Source: Alphaproteobacteria bacterium
Lineage (GTDB): Bacteria; Pseudomonadota; Alphaproteobacteria; Micropepsales; Micropepsaceae
Assembly: GCA_018971835.1 (NCBI GenBank)
Contig: JAGWZW010000026.1
Span: 1 to 40,173 of the forward strand
DNA length: 40,173 nucleotides
Reading direction: 5' to 3'
Shown here: piece by piece, positions 1 to 8,889 of the stretch
Layout: the number at the start of each line of letters is the position of its first letter
How positions within the stretch are numbered: the stretch's first letter is position 1
The notes under the pieces: generated by a model
Database searches by the model: none
The model's input: only the letters and a program-made list of their open reading frames with translations
Told to the model about the DNA's origin: nothing
Position numbers and translations under genes: made by a program

Positions 1-1490
1 GTGACCAGATCGCCGGGCGCCAGGCTGGTGGCCTCGGTCAGGAAGTTCTGCGCCTTCTTCTGGCGCGCGCGGGTGCGCACCATGCGGTCGCCCAGCACAT
101 CCTGCTCGGCGAGCACGGCGAAATCATCCGCTTCGAAGCCATGCTCCAGCGCCAGCACCGCCACCGCGGCGGCCGATGCGTCGAGTTCCTGCACCTCGAG
201 CCAGTGATCGACGCGGCGGATGGCGGCAAGCCCGTGATCGGCCAGCACGCCGCCCATGCGCTCGGCCGAGCCTTCGCTCCACGCCGCCACGACGACGCGC
301 TTGCCGGATTTCTGCAGAGCCTTCAAATGCTCCGCCGCCGCTTCGAAGATGTTGAGCTTGCCGGCAGTGCGTTCGGGCGCGAAATCGCGGCCCAGCCGGC
401 CGCGCGCATCCACCGAGTCTTTCGATTCCGGCGCCTTGAAGGGCGACAACTCGCGCACCGGATAGGCGGCGAGCTGCGCGCTCCATTCCTCGGAGGTGAG
501 ATAAAGCGTTTCCGGCGGCAGCGGCTTGTAGGGCGCGGTGGAGCTTTCGGCGGCGCTGTTCAGGAACTGCTTGCGCGTCTTGTAATAGTCGTCGATCAGT
601 TCGAAGCGCGCGGCCTTGGCATCGTCGGTCTGATGGGACAGCATCACCAGCGCGCGCGGCAGATAATCGAACAGGGTTTCGAGCTTGTCGTGGAACAGCG
701 GCAGCCAGTGCTCCATGCCCTGATGCTTGCGCCCCGCGCTCACCGCCTCGTAGAGCGGGTCTTCGCTGGTGGCCGGGCCGAAGGCCGCGACGTAGCCGGT
801 GCGAAAGCGGCGGATCGACTCCGGGTCGAGCGGCGCTTCGGTGGCCGGCAGCAACTCGATCTCCTTGAGCTGCTTCTTGGAAAGCTGGGTTTCGGCGTCG
901 AAGCTGCGGATGGCATCGAGCGTGGTGCCGAAGAAATCCAGCCGCAAGGGTTCCTCGGAGCCCGGCGACCACAAGTCCACGATGCCGCCGCGCAGCGCGA
1001 AATCGCCCGGCTCGCGCACCGTCGAGGCGCGCACATAGCCGTTGCGCACCAGGAAGGCCGTCAGCTTTTCGTGTTCGATGATGTTGCCGACGCGGGCGTG
1101 AAAGCTCGCCTCGGCAATGGTGGCGCGCGGCGGCACGCGCTGCAGCACGGCGTTCACCGTGGTCACCACCACGCAAGGCCCGGAATCCGCGTTGCGGCGC
1201 GCCAGCCGCGCTAGCGTGGCCAGCCGCGTACTCTCGATATCGGGCTTGGGCGAGACGCGGTCGTAAGGCAGGCAATCCCACGCCGGGAAGGACAGCACCG
1301 GCACCTGCGGCGCGAAGAAGCGCAAGGCCTCGATCAACCCCTGCGCGCGCACGTCGTCCCCCGCCACGAACAGCACCGGCGCCTTGCCGCGCGCGGCCGC
1401 TTCGGCAGCTAGGAAGGCGTCGAAGCCTTCGGGCGCACCGCTGACCTTGAGGCGGCCGGGCGTGCGGGCGATGTAGGTCAGACGTTCCAA
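1..1490 (-). CDS. mfd: Transcription-repair coupling factor Mfd, N-terminal part (cut by window edge)
   Basis: Mfd is a DNA translocase that removes RNA polymerase stalled at lesions and recruits UvrA. About 496 residues of the N-terminus are present: the UvrB-like D1 region with the motif GAPEGFDAFLAAEAAARG near the start, the D2/D3 region, and the beginning of the RNA-polymerase-interacting domain, where the frame leaves the window at APGDLV (in full-length Mfd this is followed by the conserved V-H-x-D-H-G-I-G stretch). The translocase motor and C-terminal autoinhibitory domain lie outside. I place the start at a TTG at 1490, so the gene overlaps the last 13 bases of sdhE; the frame stays open upstream, so the true start could be slightly earlier. 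The sdhE-mfd coupling divergent from recG is typical of alphaproteobacteria. Identification is secure; the start is not. Confidence 0.93.
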   Translation of the reverse strand, partial: MERLTYIARTPGRLKVSGAPEGFDAFLAAEAAARGKAPVLFVAGDDVRAQGLIEALRFFAPQVPVLSFPAWDCLPYDRVSPKPDIESTRLATLARLARRNADSGPCVVVTTVNAVLQRVPPRATIAEASFHARVGNIIEHEKLTAFLVRNGYVRASTVREPGDFALRGGIVDLWSPGSEEPLRLDFFGTTLDAIRSFDAETQLSKKQLKEIELLPATEAPLDPESIRRFRTGYVAAFGPATSEDPLYEAVSAGRKHQGMEHWLPLFHDKLETLFDYLPRALVMLSHQTDDAKAARFELIDDYYKTRKQFLNSAAESSTAPYKPLPPETLYLTSEEWSAQLAAYPVRELSPFKAPESKDSVDARGRLGRDFAPERTAGKLNIFEAAAEHLKALQKSGKRVVVAAWSEGSAERMGGVLADHGLAAIRRVDHWLEVQELDASAAAVAVLALEHGFEADDFAVLAEQDVLGDRMVRTRARQKKAQNFLTEATSLAPGDLV

Positions 1491-1774
1491 GTGGGGCTTT
1501 CGCGCTGGCAGAGCGCCTTCAGGCGCGCAAAAATCGGCGTGTCGAACTCGGGCGTCACCGGCGCCTTGCCCTGCAGCCAGAGGAACACCTCCTGGTCCGG
1601 CGCATCGAGCAGGGCCTCGAACTGGTCGAGTTCGCCTTCCGAAAGCCCTTTCAGCCCGTCGGCGGCGAAGGTGCCGAAGATCAGGTCCACCTCGCGGAAG
1701 CCGCGGCGCAGGGCACGGAAATGCAGCCGCTTGCGGCGGATTTCGAGAGCGGATTCGGGGGCAGCGGGGTTCAT
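1478..1774 (-). CDS. sdhE: FAD assembly factor SdhE (succinate dehydrogenase flavinylation)
   Basis: A 98-residue protein of the SdhE/DUF339 family, a cytoplasmic chaperone that promotes covalent attachment of FAD to the flavoprotein subunit of succinate dehydrogenase. The sequence holds the family hallmark: an RRKRLHFRALRRGFREVD stretch with the R-G-x-x-E signature (here RGFRE, residues about 24-28), followed by the acidic helical region and the typical D-x-x-x-F-x-W-L segment (DQEVFLWLQG). I use ATG 1774; a second in-frame ATG nine bases upstream (1783) would add MPP. It is the first gene of a transcript with mfd, which overlaps its 3' end, and is divergent from recG (94 bp between start codons). 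Its flavinylation role is unrelated to the ApbE-type flavinylation proposed further along. Confidence 0.92.
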   Translation of the reverse strand: MNPAAPESALEIRRKRLHFRALRRGFREVDLIFGTFAADGLKGLSEGELDQFEALLDAPDQEVFLWLQGKAPVTPEFDTPIFARLKALCQRESPTWNV

Positions 1775-1867
1775 GGGGGGCATATAGCGTGCGCAGCCCG
1801 TCCATTCCAGTCCGGGATGAAGGCCCAGATTGAGAACAGGCGCGGCGCTCCTGTATCGTCGGCGATC

Positions 1868-3952
1868 ATGCGGCCTGCGATTCTGTTCCCCCTGTTCGCC
1901 GAAACGCGCACCCTGCCGGGCGTTGGCCCCAAGCTGGAGCGGCTGATTACCCGCGCGGCGGGGCCAAGGCTGCTCGACCTCATTTTCGACCTGCCCACCG
2001 GGCTGATCGACCGGCGCTACCGGCCCAAGCTGGCCGGCGCCGAGGCCGGACGCATCGCCACCGTGCTGGTGAACGTGCTCGACCATGTCCCGCCGCGCGA
2101 CCGCCGGCAGCCCTACCGCGTGCGCTGCTCCGACGAGACGGGCGTGATCGAACTCGCTTTCTTCCACGCCAAGCCCGATTACCTGATGCGCACGCTGCCG
2201 GTGGGGGCGCGGCGCGTCGTCAGCGGCCGGATCGAGCATTTCCAGGGCCGCCCGCAGATGGCCCATCCCGATTACATCCTGTCGCCCGAGGACGCGGCCA
2301 CCATGCCGCCGATCGAGCCGGTCTATCGGCTGACCGAAAACCTGCCGTCCAAGTCGCTGCTCAAGGCCATCCGCGGCGCGCTGGAGAAAGTGCCGGCGAT
2401 GCCCGAGTGGCAGGACAAGCCGTTCCTCAAGGCGCGCGGCTGGAGCGGCTTCAATGAGGCGCTCACGGCCGCGCACTCGCCGGAGAGCGAAGCGGACCTC
2501 AAGCCCGAAGCCTCCGCACGGCAAAGGCTCGCCTATGACGAGTTGCTGGCCAACCAGTTGGCGCTGGTGATGATCCGCGCGGCGATGCGCGGGCAGAAGG
2601 GCCGCCCGCTGAAGGGCGACGGCCATCTGCAACAGAAGGCGATCGCCGCCCTGCCCTTCGCGCTCACCGAGGCGCAACGGACCGCCGTGGCCGAGATCGA
2701 CGACGACATGGCCAAGCCCATGCGCATGCTGCGGCTCTTGCAGGGCGATGTCGGTGCCGGCAAGACCGTGGTGGCGATGCTGGCGCTGCTCAATGCCGTC
2801 GAGGCCGGCGCGCAGGGCGCGCTGATGGCGCCGACCGAAATCCTGGCGCGCCAGCACATGGCCGCGCTGGAGAAGATGGCGGAGGCGGCAGACGTCCGCA
2901 TGGCGCTCTTGACCGGACGCGAGCGCGGAGCAGCGCGCGAGGCCACGCTGAAGAAACTGGCGGAGGGCGAGATCGACATCCTCGTCGGCACGCACGCACT
3001 GTTCTCCGAAGACGTGAGCTTCCGCGACCTCGGCCTGGCGGTGGTGGACGAGCAGCACCGCTTCGGCGTGCACCAGCGCATGACGCTGCAGGGCAAGGGC
3101 CACAACCCCGTGGACGTGCTGGTGATGACGGCCACGCCCATCCCGCGCACGCTGGCGCTCACGGCCTATGGCGACATGGACGTCTCGCGCCTGACCGGGC
3201 GGCCGCCGGGGCGCAAGCCCGTCGATACCCGCGTGCTGCCGGCCGAGCGGCTGGATGACGTGGTGGAACATCTGAAACGTGCCATCGCCAGAGGCGCGCG
3301 GGCCTATTGGGTCTGCCCGCTGGTGGAGGAATCCGAGAAGATCGACCTGGCCGCCGCCGAGGAGCGCGCCGCCATGCTGCGCCAGTTCCTCGGCGAGGGC
3401 GTCGGCCTGGTGCATGGCCGCATGAAAGGCCCGGAGCGCGACGCCGCGATGGCGAAGTTCAAATCGGGCGAGACGCAAGTGCTGGTCGCCACCACGGTGA
3501 TCGAAGTGGGCGTGGACGTGCCCGAAGCGACCATCATGGTGATCGAACATGCCGAACGCTTCGGCCTTGCCCAGTTGCACCAGTTGCGCGGCCGCGTGGG
3601 CCGCGGACAAGCCAAATCCACCTGCCTGCTGCTTTATCACGGGCCGCTGGGCGAAACTGCCAAGGCGCGCCTCAAGACCTTGCGTGAGACCGATGACGGC
3701 TTCGTCATTGCCGAAGAGGATCTGCGCCTCAGGGGCGCAGGCGAGCTGCTCGGCGTGCGCCAGAGCGGGCTGCCGGAGTTCCGCGTCGCCGATCTTGCCG
3801 CGCATGGCGAGCTGCTGGCGGCGGCGCGCGACGATGCCAAACTGATTCTGGCTCGCGATCCGAACCTCCGAAGCCCGCGCGGCGAGGCTTTGCGCGTGCT
3901 GCTCTATCTGTTCGAACGCGACGAGGCCGTGCGCTATCTGCGCACCGGATGA
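1868..3952 (+). CDS. recG: ATP-dependent DNA helicase RecG
   Basis: RecG is a superfamily 2 DNA translocase that regresses stalled replication forks and processes branched recombination intermediates. The 694-residue protein has the usual length and order: an N-terminal helix-hairpin-like segment (PGVGPKLERLI), the OB-fold wedge domain over about residues 50-150, Walker A GDVGAGKT near residue 295, the DEQH motif II near residue 393, motif III MTATPIPRTLALT, and the C-terminal helicase lobe with VHGRMKG and QLRGRVGRG. I chose ATG 1868 because it begins right at the conserved N-terminus; the frame is open further upstream but would run across the sdhE promoter. The ATG lies downstream of a divergent intergenic region of 94 bp. 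Nothing is missing from the motifs. Confidence 0.96.
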   Translation: MRPAILFPLFAETRTLPGVGPKLERLITRAAGPRLLDLIFDLPTGLIDRRYRPKLAGAEAGRIATVLVNVLDHVPPRDRRQPYRVRCSDETGVIELAFFHAKPDYLMRTLPVGARRVVSGRIEHFQGRPQMAHPDYILSPEDAATMPPIEPVYRLTENLPSKSLLKAIRGALEKVPAMPEWQDKPFLKARGWSGFNEALTAAHSPESEADLKPEASARQRLAYDELLANQLALVMIRAAMRGQKGRPLKGDGHLQQKAIAALPFALTEAQRTAVAEIDDDMAKPMRMLRLLQGDVGAGKTVVAMLALLNAVEAGAQGALMAPTEILARQHMAALEKMAEAADVRMALLTGRERGAAREATLKKLAEGEIDILVGTHALFSEDVSFRDLGLAVVDEQHRFGVHQRMTLQGKGHNPVDVLVMTATPIPRTLALTAYGDMDVSRLTGRPPGRKPVDTRVLPAERLDDVVEHLKRAIARGARAYWVCPLVEESEKIDLAAAEERAAMLRQFLGEGVGLVHGRMKGPERDAAMAKFKSGETQVLVATTVIEVGVDVPEATIMVIEHAERFGLAQLHQLRGRVGRGQAKSTCLLLYHGPLGETAKARLKTLRETDDGFVIAEEDLRLRGAGELLGVRQSGLPEFRVADLAAHGELLAAARDDAKLILARDPNLRSPRGEALRVLLYLFERDEAVRYLRTG

Positions 3953-4009
3953 GTGGCCAAAGCGCGCCCGCTGTGGCTTACTGAACGCTGCAATCGGAAC
4001 GAATCGGCC

Positions 4010-5005
4010 ATGTCCGACTTCCAATTCGCCCTGACCCGCACCCTCGCCAAGGCCCTGCCCGGCTTCGAGCACGCCACCAGCATCACGCGGCTGTCCGGCG
4101 GCGCCAGCCAGGAAACCTGGGCCATCGACGCGGTGATGTTCGGCGTCAACCATCCCCTGATCCTGCGCCGCAGCCCGGACGGCAAGGAACGCGCCCTCGA
4201 CACCAGCCACCAGATCGGCCTTGCCACCGAAGCCGTGGTGATCGAAACCTGCCGCGAAGCAGGCGTGCCGGTGCCGCGCGTGCGCTGTGTGCTCCAATCG
4301 AAGGACGGCGTCGGCTCCGGCTACATCATGGACCGGCTGCCGGGCGAAACCACCCCCCGCAAGATCCTCCACGATACCGCGTTTGACGAAATCCGCCCGC
4401 TGCTGGCGCGCCAATGCGGCGAAGTGCTGGCGAGCATCCATCAGGTGGACGTCAGCGCGCTCAGGACCATCCTGCCGGTACAGGACGGGCCGGCACTGCT
4501 GCGCCGCTACCGCGATATCTACGATGCCCATGATTATCCGCATCCGGTCTTCGAACTCGCCTTCAAATGGCTGGAGCCGCGGCTTGCGGGCACCGGCCTG
4601 CAGACGCTGGTGCACGGCGATTTCCGCCACGGCAATCTTCTCATTTCACCACGCGGGATCGAAGGCATACTCGATTGGGAACTGGCCCATATCGGCGATC
4701 CGCTGGAGGACATCGGCTGGCTCTGCACCAATTCCTGGCGCTTCGGCGTTGCCGGCAAGGTGGTGGGCGGCTTCGGCGATCTGCAGGATCTCGTGGCCGG
4801 TTACCAGGCCAGCGGCGGCGGCGAGATCGACCTCGAACAGGTCAAGAACTGGATCGTCTACGGTTCGCTCAAATGGGGCGTGATGTGCATGGGCATGTAC
4901 CAGAGCTTCCGCGCCGACCACTCGGTGGAGCGCGCTGCAATCGGCCGGCGCGCCGTGGAAGCGGAGAGCGACCTGATAAACCTCATCATTCACGGGAAAA
5001 TCTGA
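4010..5005 (+). CDS. APH-family phosphotransferase (ACAD10/11-type)
   Basis: A 331-residue protein with the aminoglycoside-phosphotransferase/choline-kinase fold. The catalytic loop is seen as LVHGDFRHGNLLI (HGD-x5-N, about residue 200) and the metal-binding DFG equivalent as ILDWELAHIGDPLEDIGWL. This subgroup resembles the kinase domain of mammalian ACAD10/ACAD11, linked to hydroxy-acyl-CoA catabolism, rather than drug-resistance kinases; the substrate cannot be read from sequence. ATG 4010 is preferred over an upstream GTG (3953) that would add a non-conserved 19-residue extension. A DUF6285 gene follows three bases after the stop, a pairing I associate with this phosphotransferase group, usually with an acyl-CoA dehydrogenase that is absent here. 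Confidence 0.85.
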   Translation: MSDFQFALTRTLAKALPGFEHATSITRLSGGASQETWAIDAVMFGVNHPLILRRSPDGKERALDTSHQIGLATEAVVIETCREAGVPVPRVRCVLQSKDGVGSGYIMDRLPGETTPRKILHDTAFDEIRPLLARQCGEVLASIHQVDVSALRTILPVQDGPALLRRYRDIYDAHDYPHPVFELAFKWLEPRLAGTGLQTLVHGDFRHGNLLISPRGIEGILDWELAHIGDPLEDIGWLCTNSWRFGVAGKVVGGFGDLQDLVAGYQASGGGEIDLEQVKNWIVYGSLKWGVMCMGMYQSFRADHSVERAAIGRRAVEAESDLINLIIHGKI

Positions 5006-5008
5006 ACC

Positions 5009-5371
5009 ATGACGGACCAGCCATCGCTCCTCGAACTCGTCGGCGCCGTGAAGAATTTCCTCGAACACCACGCCATGCCGGAACTGAAAGGCCAGACCGC
5101 GTTCCACGCCCGCGTTGCCGCCAATGCGCTGGCCATCGTCGAGCGCGAACTGACGCTTGGCCCCAAGGCAATGGCCGAAGAAAAGGCGCGGCTCGTCGCG
5201 CTGCTGGGCGGCGACGGTACATTGGACGAACTCAACCGCCGTCTCTGCGCGCACATCCGCGAGGAGCGGGTCGGCCTCGACACGCCTGGCCTTGCCGCGC
5301 ATCTGGAACAGACCGCGCGCGACAAGCTCGCCATCAACCAGCCGGATTATTCGGGCCTCAACGCGGCATGA
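5009..5371 (+). CDS. DUF6285 family protein
   Basis: A 120-residue soluble, helix-rich protein starting MTDQPSLLELVGAVKNFLEH, with no signal peptide or membrane segment. It matches what I know of the DUF6285 family, small proteins encoded beside ACAD10/11-type phosphotransferases. Conserved-looking elements are the FLEHHAMPELKGQTAFHARV stretch, including an F-H-A-R-V-A-A-N-A-L helix, and the C-terminal DKLAINQPDYSGL. The spacing of three bases from the upstream stop means it is co-translated with the phosphotransferase. I know of no biochemical function. Family assignment is from memory of sequence pattern and context. Confidence 0.75.
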   Translation: MTDQPSLLELVGAVKNFLEHHAMPELKGQTAFHARVAANALAIVERELTLGPKAMAEEKARLVALLGGDGTLDELNRRLCAHIREERVGLDTPGLAAHLEQTARDKLAINQPDYSGLNAA

Positions 5372-5374
5372 GAA

Positions 5375-6733
5375 TCAACCGTCTGCTGCCGGCGCCCTGG
5401 TGAGCGCGATCCGCCGCGTGGCGAAAGCGGCCACAGCCAGGCCCTCCACCCAGGCGATCGCCGGCGACAGCCAGACCGGCAGCACGGGCTGCGGATAGAA
5501 CAGCACCAGCGCACGCGCCATACCGAGACCATCGAGGATCGAAGGCACCAGCACATAGAGCGCAAACAGCGCGATCACCGCCGACATGTCGCCGCGCTGC
5601 CGCGCCGAGCGCGTGTGCATCACCACGAAGATCGCCACGTCGCGGGTGAGAAAACCCGTGCCGGCGGCCACCAGCGCCGCGGAGGCCGACTGCGGCGGCA
5701 GCCGCGTCAACAGATAGGCGACCAGCGCCGCCGAGGAGAGGAAGGCGGCGATATAACTCATCATGAAGCTGTCGAGCCCCATGAGCGCAGCACCGATCCG
5801 GCCGGAGACAAGTTGTGTTCCCAGCCAGCGGAAATGCACACGATCCTTCGGATCGAGCAGCACCATCACATAGCTCAGCGTCGCATAAGTCGAGGCGGCC
5901 AGCCCCAGCCGCAGCGCCACGGCATCCCACCCGGCCGCCAGAGAATCCCGGGAGAGGAAGGCGTCGAAGCCCGCGACGTAAAGCCCGATGAAAGCGAGAA
6001 ATGCCAGCCACACCAGCGGCCCGTTCTGCATCTGCAGTTCGAGGCGCATCTCGCGGTAGCAGCCCAGCAGCGTCCAGCCGGCAAACACCGCCAGCGAAAC
6101 CAGCAAGAACCCGCGCGCGGCGAAATCTTCTCCCCACCAGGGAACGACGTCGGCATGTACTTTGGCGAGCAGCGCCGCCCCCGGATTGGCCGCTTCCCAC
6201 ACCGCGAACACCGCCACGGCCGCCAGCAGCCCGGCAAACTGATAGAGAAAAATCTCGGTGCGCGAATGGCTCTGGCGGCGGCGCACCGCGATCAGGCTGG
6301 CGAGCAGCGCCATCGCCTGCGCGATCAAGCCGATGGCGAGATAATAGATGAGGTCCATCAGGGCCGCCCCCGGGCCGCGATGCACGGCGGCATGCACCGT
6401 CATTACCGCCAGGCAGATGCCGCCGATGAACCAGTTGTAAACCGTCGAACCGAACAGCTTGCCCCACAGCATCTGGCTGGCGCCGAGCGAGGAGAGGCGC
6501 TGGGCGTCCCAGGTGCGGTCGCGAATTTCACCGACCACGGCGAGCGCCGCGCTCCGCGTTCCCCAGATCACCACGACCATGTAATAAAGAAAGGTCGCCA
6601 CCGCGGCGGGCGTGACCCCGTCCCGGCCCGAAAGCGCCGCGGCGAAAAAAACCAGCGCGAGCAGGATCAGCGCCAGCACCATGCGCTGCGTCGACAGCTC
6701 CAGCCAGAGGTTGCGGCGGAATTCCGGGCCCAT
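5375..6733 (-). CDS. ABC transporter permease (ABC-2-like, polytopic)
   Basis: A 452-residue integral membrane protein with roughly eleven or twelve hydrophobic segments, the first at about residues 17-35 (MVLALILLALVFFAAALSG) and the second at about 45-65. A short amphipathic loop between segments 2 and 3 (GEIRDRTWDAQRLSSLG) is the kind seen in ABC-2-type permeases, where it contacts the ATPase. Start ATG 6733 lies one base after the stop of the ATPase gene, so translation is coupled; upstream extension would run into that gene. It ends four bases from the convergent DUF6285 gene. Together the two genes make a self-contained exporter or membrane-remodelling ABC system; the substrate is not apparent. 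The unusual feature is the large number of segments for a single ABC-2 permease. Confidence 0.82.
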   Translation of the reverse strand: MGPEFRRNLWLELSTQRMVLALILLALVFFAAALSGRDGVTPAAVATFLYYMVVVIWGTRSAALAVVGEIRDRTWDAQRLSSLGASQMLWGKLFGSTVYNWFIGGICLAVMTVHAAVHRGPGAALMDLIYYLAIGLIAQAMALLASLIAVRRRQSHSRTEIFLYQFAGLLAAVAVFAVWEAANPGAALLAKVHADVVPWWGEDFAARGFLLVSLAVFAGWTLLGCYREMRLELQMQNGPLVWLAFLAFIGLYVAGFDAFLSRDSLAAGWDAVALRLGLAASTYATLSYVMVLLDPKDRVHFRWLGTQLVSGRIGAALMGLDSFMMSYIAAFLSSAALVAYLLTRLPPQSASAALVAAGTGFLTRDVAIFVVMHTRSARQRGDMSAVIALFALYVLVPSILDGLGMARALVLFYPQPVLPVWLSPAIAWVEGLAVAAFATRRIALTRAPAADG

Positions 6734-6734
6734 C

Positions 6735-7643
6735 TCAGCGTTTTCCCACTTGCGCGAAATAGCTTTCCTCCAGCGCCTTGGTGGAGGCGCCGAACCCGGC
6801 GACATCGAAACCGGCTTGCACCAGATCGCGCACCAGCTTGGCGCGTGCTGCACGGTTGTGCGTGAAGGCGAAGACGGCGTGCAGGTCGTCGGCTTCCGCC
6901 ACATCAAGCCCCGCACCCTTGAGGAAATCAGCAAGGTCGCTGCGCGCCGTGGCCAGTTCTACCAGGTAGCGCGGCCGTTCGATATCCTTCACCTTGACCG
7001 CCTTGCCGCCGACGATCTGCCCGGCTTCGATGACGATCATTTCCGAACAGTAATCTTCGAGTTCGGCGAGGATGTGCGAGGACACCACCAGCGTCAGGCC
7101 GGCGCCCTTCAATTCCAGCAGCAGCGCAGAAAGATCGCGCCGCGCCTGCGGATCAAGACCGGCAGCCGGCTCATCGAGCAGCACCACCTTGGGCGTGTGC
7201 ACGATGGCCTGCGCGATGGCGAGGCGCTGACGCAGGCCGCGCGACAGTTCGCCCGCGCGCGTCTCCAGCCGGTCGAGCAGGCTGACGCGGCGCGCCGCAT
7301 TCTCCACCGCCGCGGCGGTCAGCGCCGGCGCGATGCCGTGGCTCCAGGCCGCATAGGTCAGGCAGCGGCGCACGCTGAGCGCATCGTAAAGCCCATAGAA
7401 ATCCGGCAGATATCCGAGCCGGGCGTGAACGTCGCGCGGGGCTTTGCTTGTGTCGAGCCCGTCGATGGCCACGCTGCCGGAATAGGGCATCTCCAGCGCG
7501 GCGAGGCAGCGCAGCAGCGTCGTCTTGCCGGCGCCATTGGGCCCGACCAGCGCGGTAATCGTGCCCTGCGGCACGACAAGCGAAACGCCGTCCAGCGCGC
7601 GCTTGGCCGGATACTCGTAAACCAGATCGTGAACTTCGATCAT
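6735..7643 (-). CDS. ABC transporter ATP-binding protein
   Basis: A 302-residue nucleotide-binding subunit. Walker A is GPNGAGKTTLL (about residues 34-44), the signature motif is the divergent LSRGLRQRLAIAQAI, Walker B is VVLLDEPAAGLDP and the switch His is in VVSSHILAEL. The first 220 residues form the ATPase; the last 80 (after IVGGKAVKVKDIERPRYLVE) are a C-terminal domain found in CcmA/NatA-like exporters. It is transcribed with the permease, whose start is one base after this stop. Its promoter faces the formaldehyde dehydrogenase gene across 136 bp that contain a 7-bp dyad. Assignment to an ABC-2 exporter is firm, the cargo unknown. Confidence 0.92.
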   Translation of the reverse strand: MIEVHDLVYEYPAKRALDGVSLVVPQGTITALVGPNGAGKTTLLRCLAALEMPYSGSVAIDGLDTSKAPRDVHARLGYLPDFYGLYDALSVRRCLTYAAWSHGIAPALTAAAVENAARRVSLLDRLETRAGELSRGLRQRLAIAQAIVHTPKVVLLDEPAAGLDPQARRDLSALLLELKGAGLTLVVSSHILAELEDYCSEMIVIEAGQIVGGKAVKVKDIERPRYLVELATARSDLADFLKGAGLDVAEADDLHAVFAFTHNRAARAKLVRDLVQAGFDVAGFGASTKALEESYFAQVGKR

Positions 7644-7688
7644 TGGACCCTTTTTACGGCGGGAACTTGCGGCGCGAATCCTATCACA

Positions 7689-7707
7689 ACGATTATGACC
7701 TAATCGT
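7689..7707. promoter_or_regulatory. Dyad in the divergent ABC-exporter / formaldehyde dehydrogenase promoter
   Basis: ACGATTA-N5-TAATCGT is a perfect 7-bp inverted repeat in the 136-bp region between two divergent start codons. It lies about 35 bp upstream of a possible -10 (TATGCT, 7741-7746) for the dehydrogenase gene. The position suits an operator shared by both genes; no regulator gene is adjacent. Confidence 0.4.
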
Positions 7708-7779
7708 CAGCCGAAATCACCGCTGGACGCCGCCAGCTTGTATGCTAACCGTATGGCACCAAGAGAGGAATCCTAAGCC

Positions 7780-8889
7780 ATGAAAACCCGCGCCGCCGTA
7801 GCCTTCGAGGCCGGAAAACCCCTTCAAATCGAAATGGTCGATCTCGACGGCCCCAAGGAAGGCGAAGTGCTGGTGGAGATCAAGGCCACCGGTGTCTGCC
7901 ACACTGACGAATTTACCCGCTCCGGCGCCGATCCCGAGGGACTCTTTCCTGCCATCCTCGGGCATGAGGGCGCCGGCGTGGTGCTGGAAGTCGGGCCGAA
8001 CGTGAAATCGGTGAAACCCGGCGATCATGTCATCCCGCTCTACACGCCCGAATGCCGCGAGTGCAAAAGCTGCACCAGCCACAAGACCAACCTCTGCACC
8101 GCCATCCGCGCCACGCAAGGCAAGGGCCTGATGCCGGACGGCACCTCGCGCTTCTCGCTCAACGGCAAGCCGGTGTTCCACTACATGGGCTGCTCCACCT
8201 TCTCCAATCACACCGTGATGCCGGAGATCGCGCTGGCGAAAATCCGGCCCGACGCGCCCTTCGACAAGGTCTGCTACATCGGCTGCGGCGTCACCACGGG
8301 CCTCGGCGCAGTGATCTTCACCGCCAAGGTCGAAGCCGGCGCCAATGTCGTGGTGTTCGGGCTGGGCGGCATCGGGCTCAACGTCATCCAGGGCGCCAGG
8401 ATGGTCGGCGCCAACAAGATCATCGGCGTGGACCTCAACCCGGCGCGCGAGGCGATGGCCCGCAAGTTCGGCATGACGCATTTCGTCAATCCCAAAGAGG
8501 TCAAAGGCGATCTGGTCGGCCATCTGGTGGAACTCACCGATGGCGGGGCAGACTATTCCTTCGAGTGCATCGGCAATGTGAACGTGATGCGGCAGGCGCT
8601 GGAATGCTGCCACCGCGGCTGGGGCCAGTCGATCATCATCGGCGTGGCCGGTGCCGGCCAGGAAATCTCCACAAGGCCCTTCCAGCTCGTCACCGGGCGG
8701 GTGTGGCGCGGCACGGCTTTCGGCGGCGCGCGCGGGCGTACCGACGTGCCGCGGATCGTGGACTGGTACATGGATGGCAAGATCAACATCGACGATCTGA
8801 TCACCCACACCATGCCGCTGGACCAGATCAACAAGGCCTTCGACCTGATGCACAGGGGCGAGAGTATCAGGAGCGTGGTGATTTACTGA
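7780..8889 (+). CDS. frmA: S-(hydroxymethyl)glutathione dehydrogenase / class III alcohol dehydrogenase
   Basis: This NAD-dependent zinc enzyme oxidises S-hydroxymethylglutathione, formed spontaneously from formaldehyde and glutathione, and also reduces S-nitrosoglutathione. The 369-residue protein is full length. Catalytic zinc ligands are Cys40 (in GVCHTDEF), His62 (in LGHEGAG) and Cys169 (in [11 protein letters not shown]); structural zinc ligands are Cys92, Cys95, Cys98 and Cys106. The Rossmann motif is [24 protein letters not shown] ribosome-binding site lies upstream of ATG 7780. No S-formylglutathione hydrolase or frmR-type regulator follows, so here it is a single gene. It may also be called adhC or flhA/adhI in alphaproteobacteria. 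Confidence 0.96.
   Translation: MKTRAAVAFEAGKPLQIEMVDLDGPKEGEVLVEIKATGVCHTDEFTRSGADPEGLFPAILGHEGAGVVLEVGPNVKSVKPGDHVIPLYTPECRECKSCTSHKTNLCTAIRATQGKGLMPDGTSRFSLNGKPVFHYMGCSTFSNHTVMPEIALAKIRPDAPFDKVCYIGCGVTTGLGAVIFTAKVEAGANVVVFGLGGIGLNVIQGARMVGANKIIGVDLNPAREAMARKFGMTHFVNPKEVKGDLVGHLVELTDGGADYSFECIGNVNVMRQALECCHRGWGQSIIIGVAGAGQEISTRPFQLVTGRVWRGTAFGGARGRTDVPRIVDWYMDGKINIDDLITHTMPLDQINKAFDLMHRGESIRSVVIY

Noticed and set aside
1478..4630. A very long minus-strand open frame of about 1050 codons across recG
   Set aside because: Only its last 98 codons are real (sdhE). The rest is antisense to recG and the phosphotransferase gene, has His/Gln/Arg-rich low-complexity translation, and reflects the high GC content at third positions.
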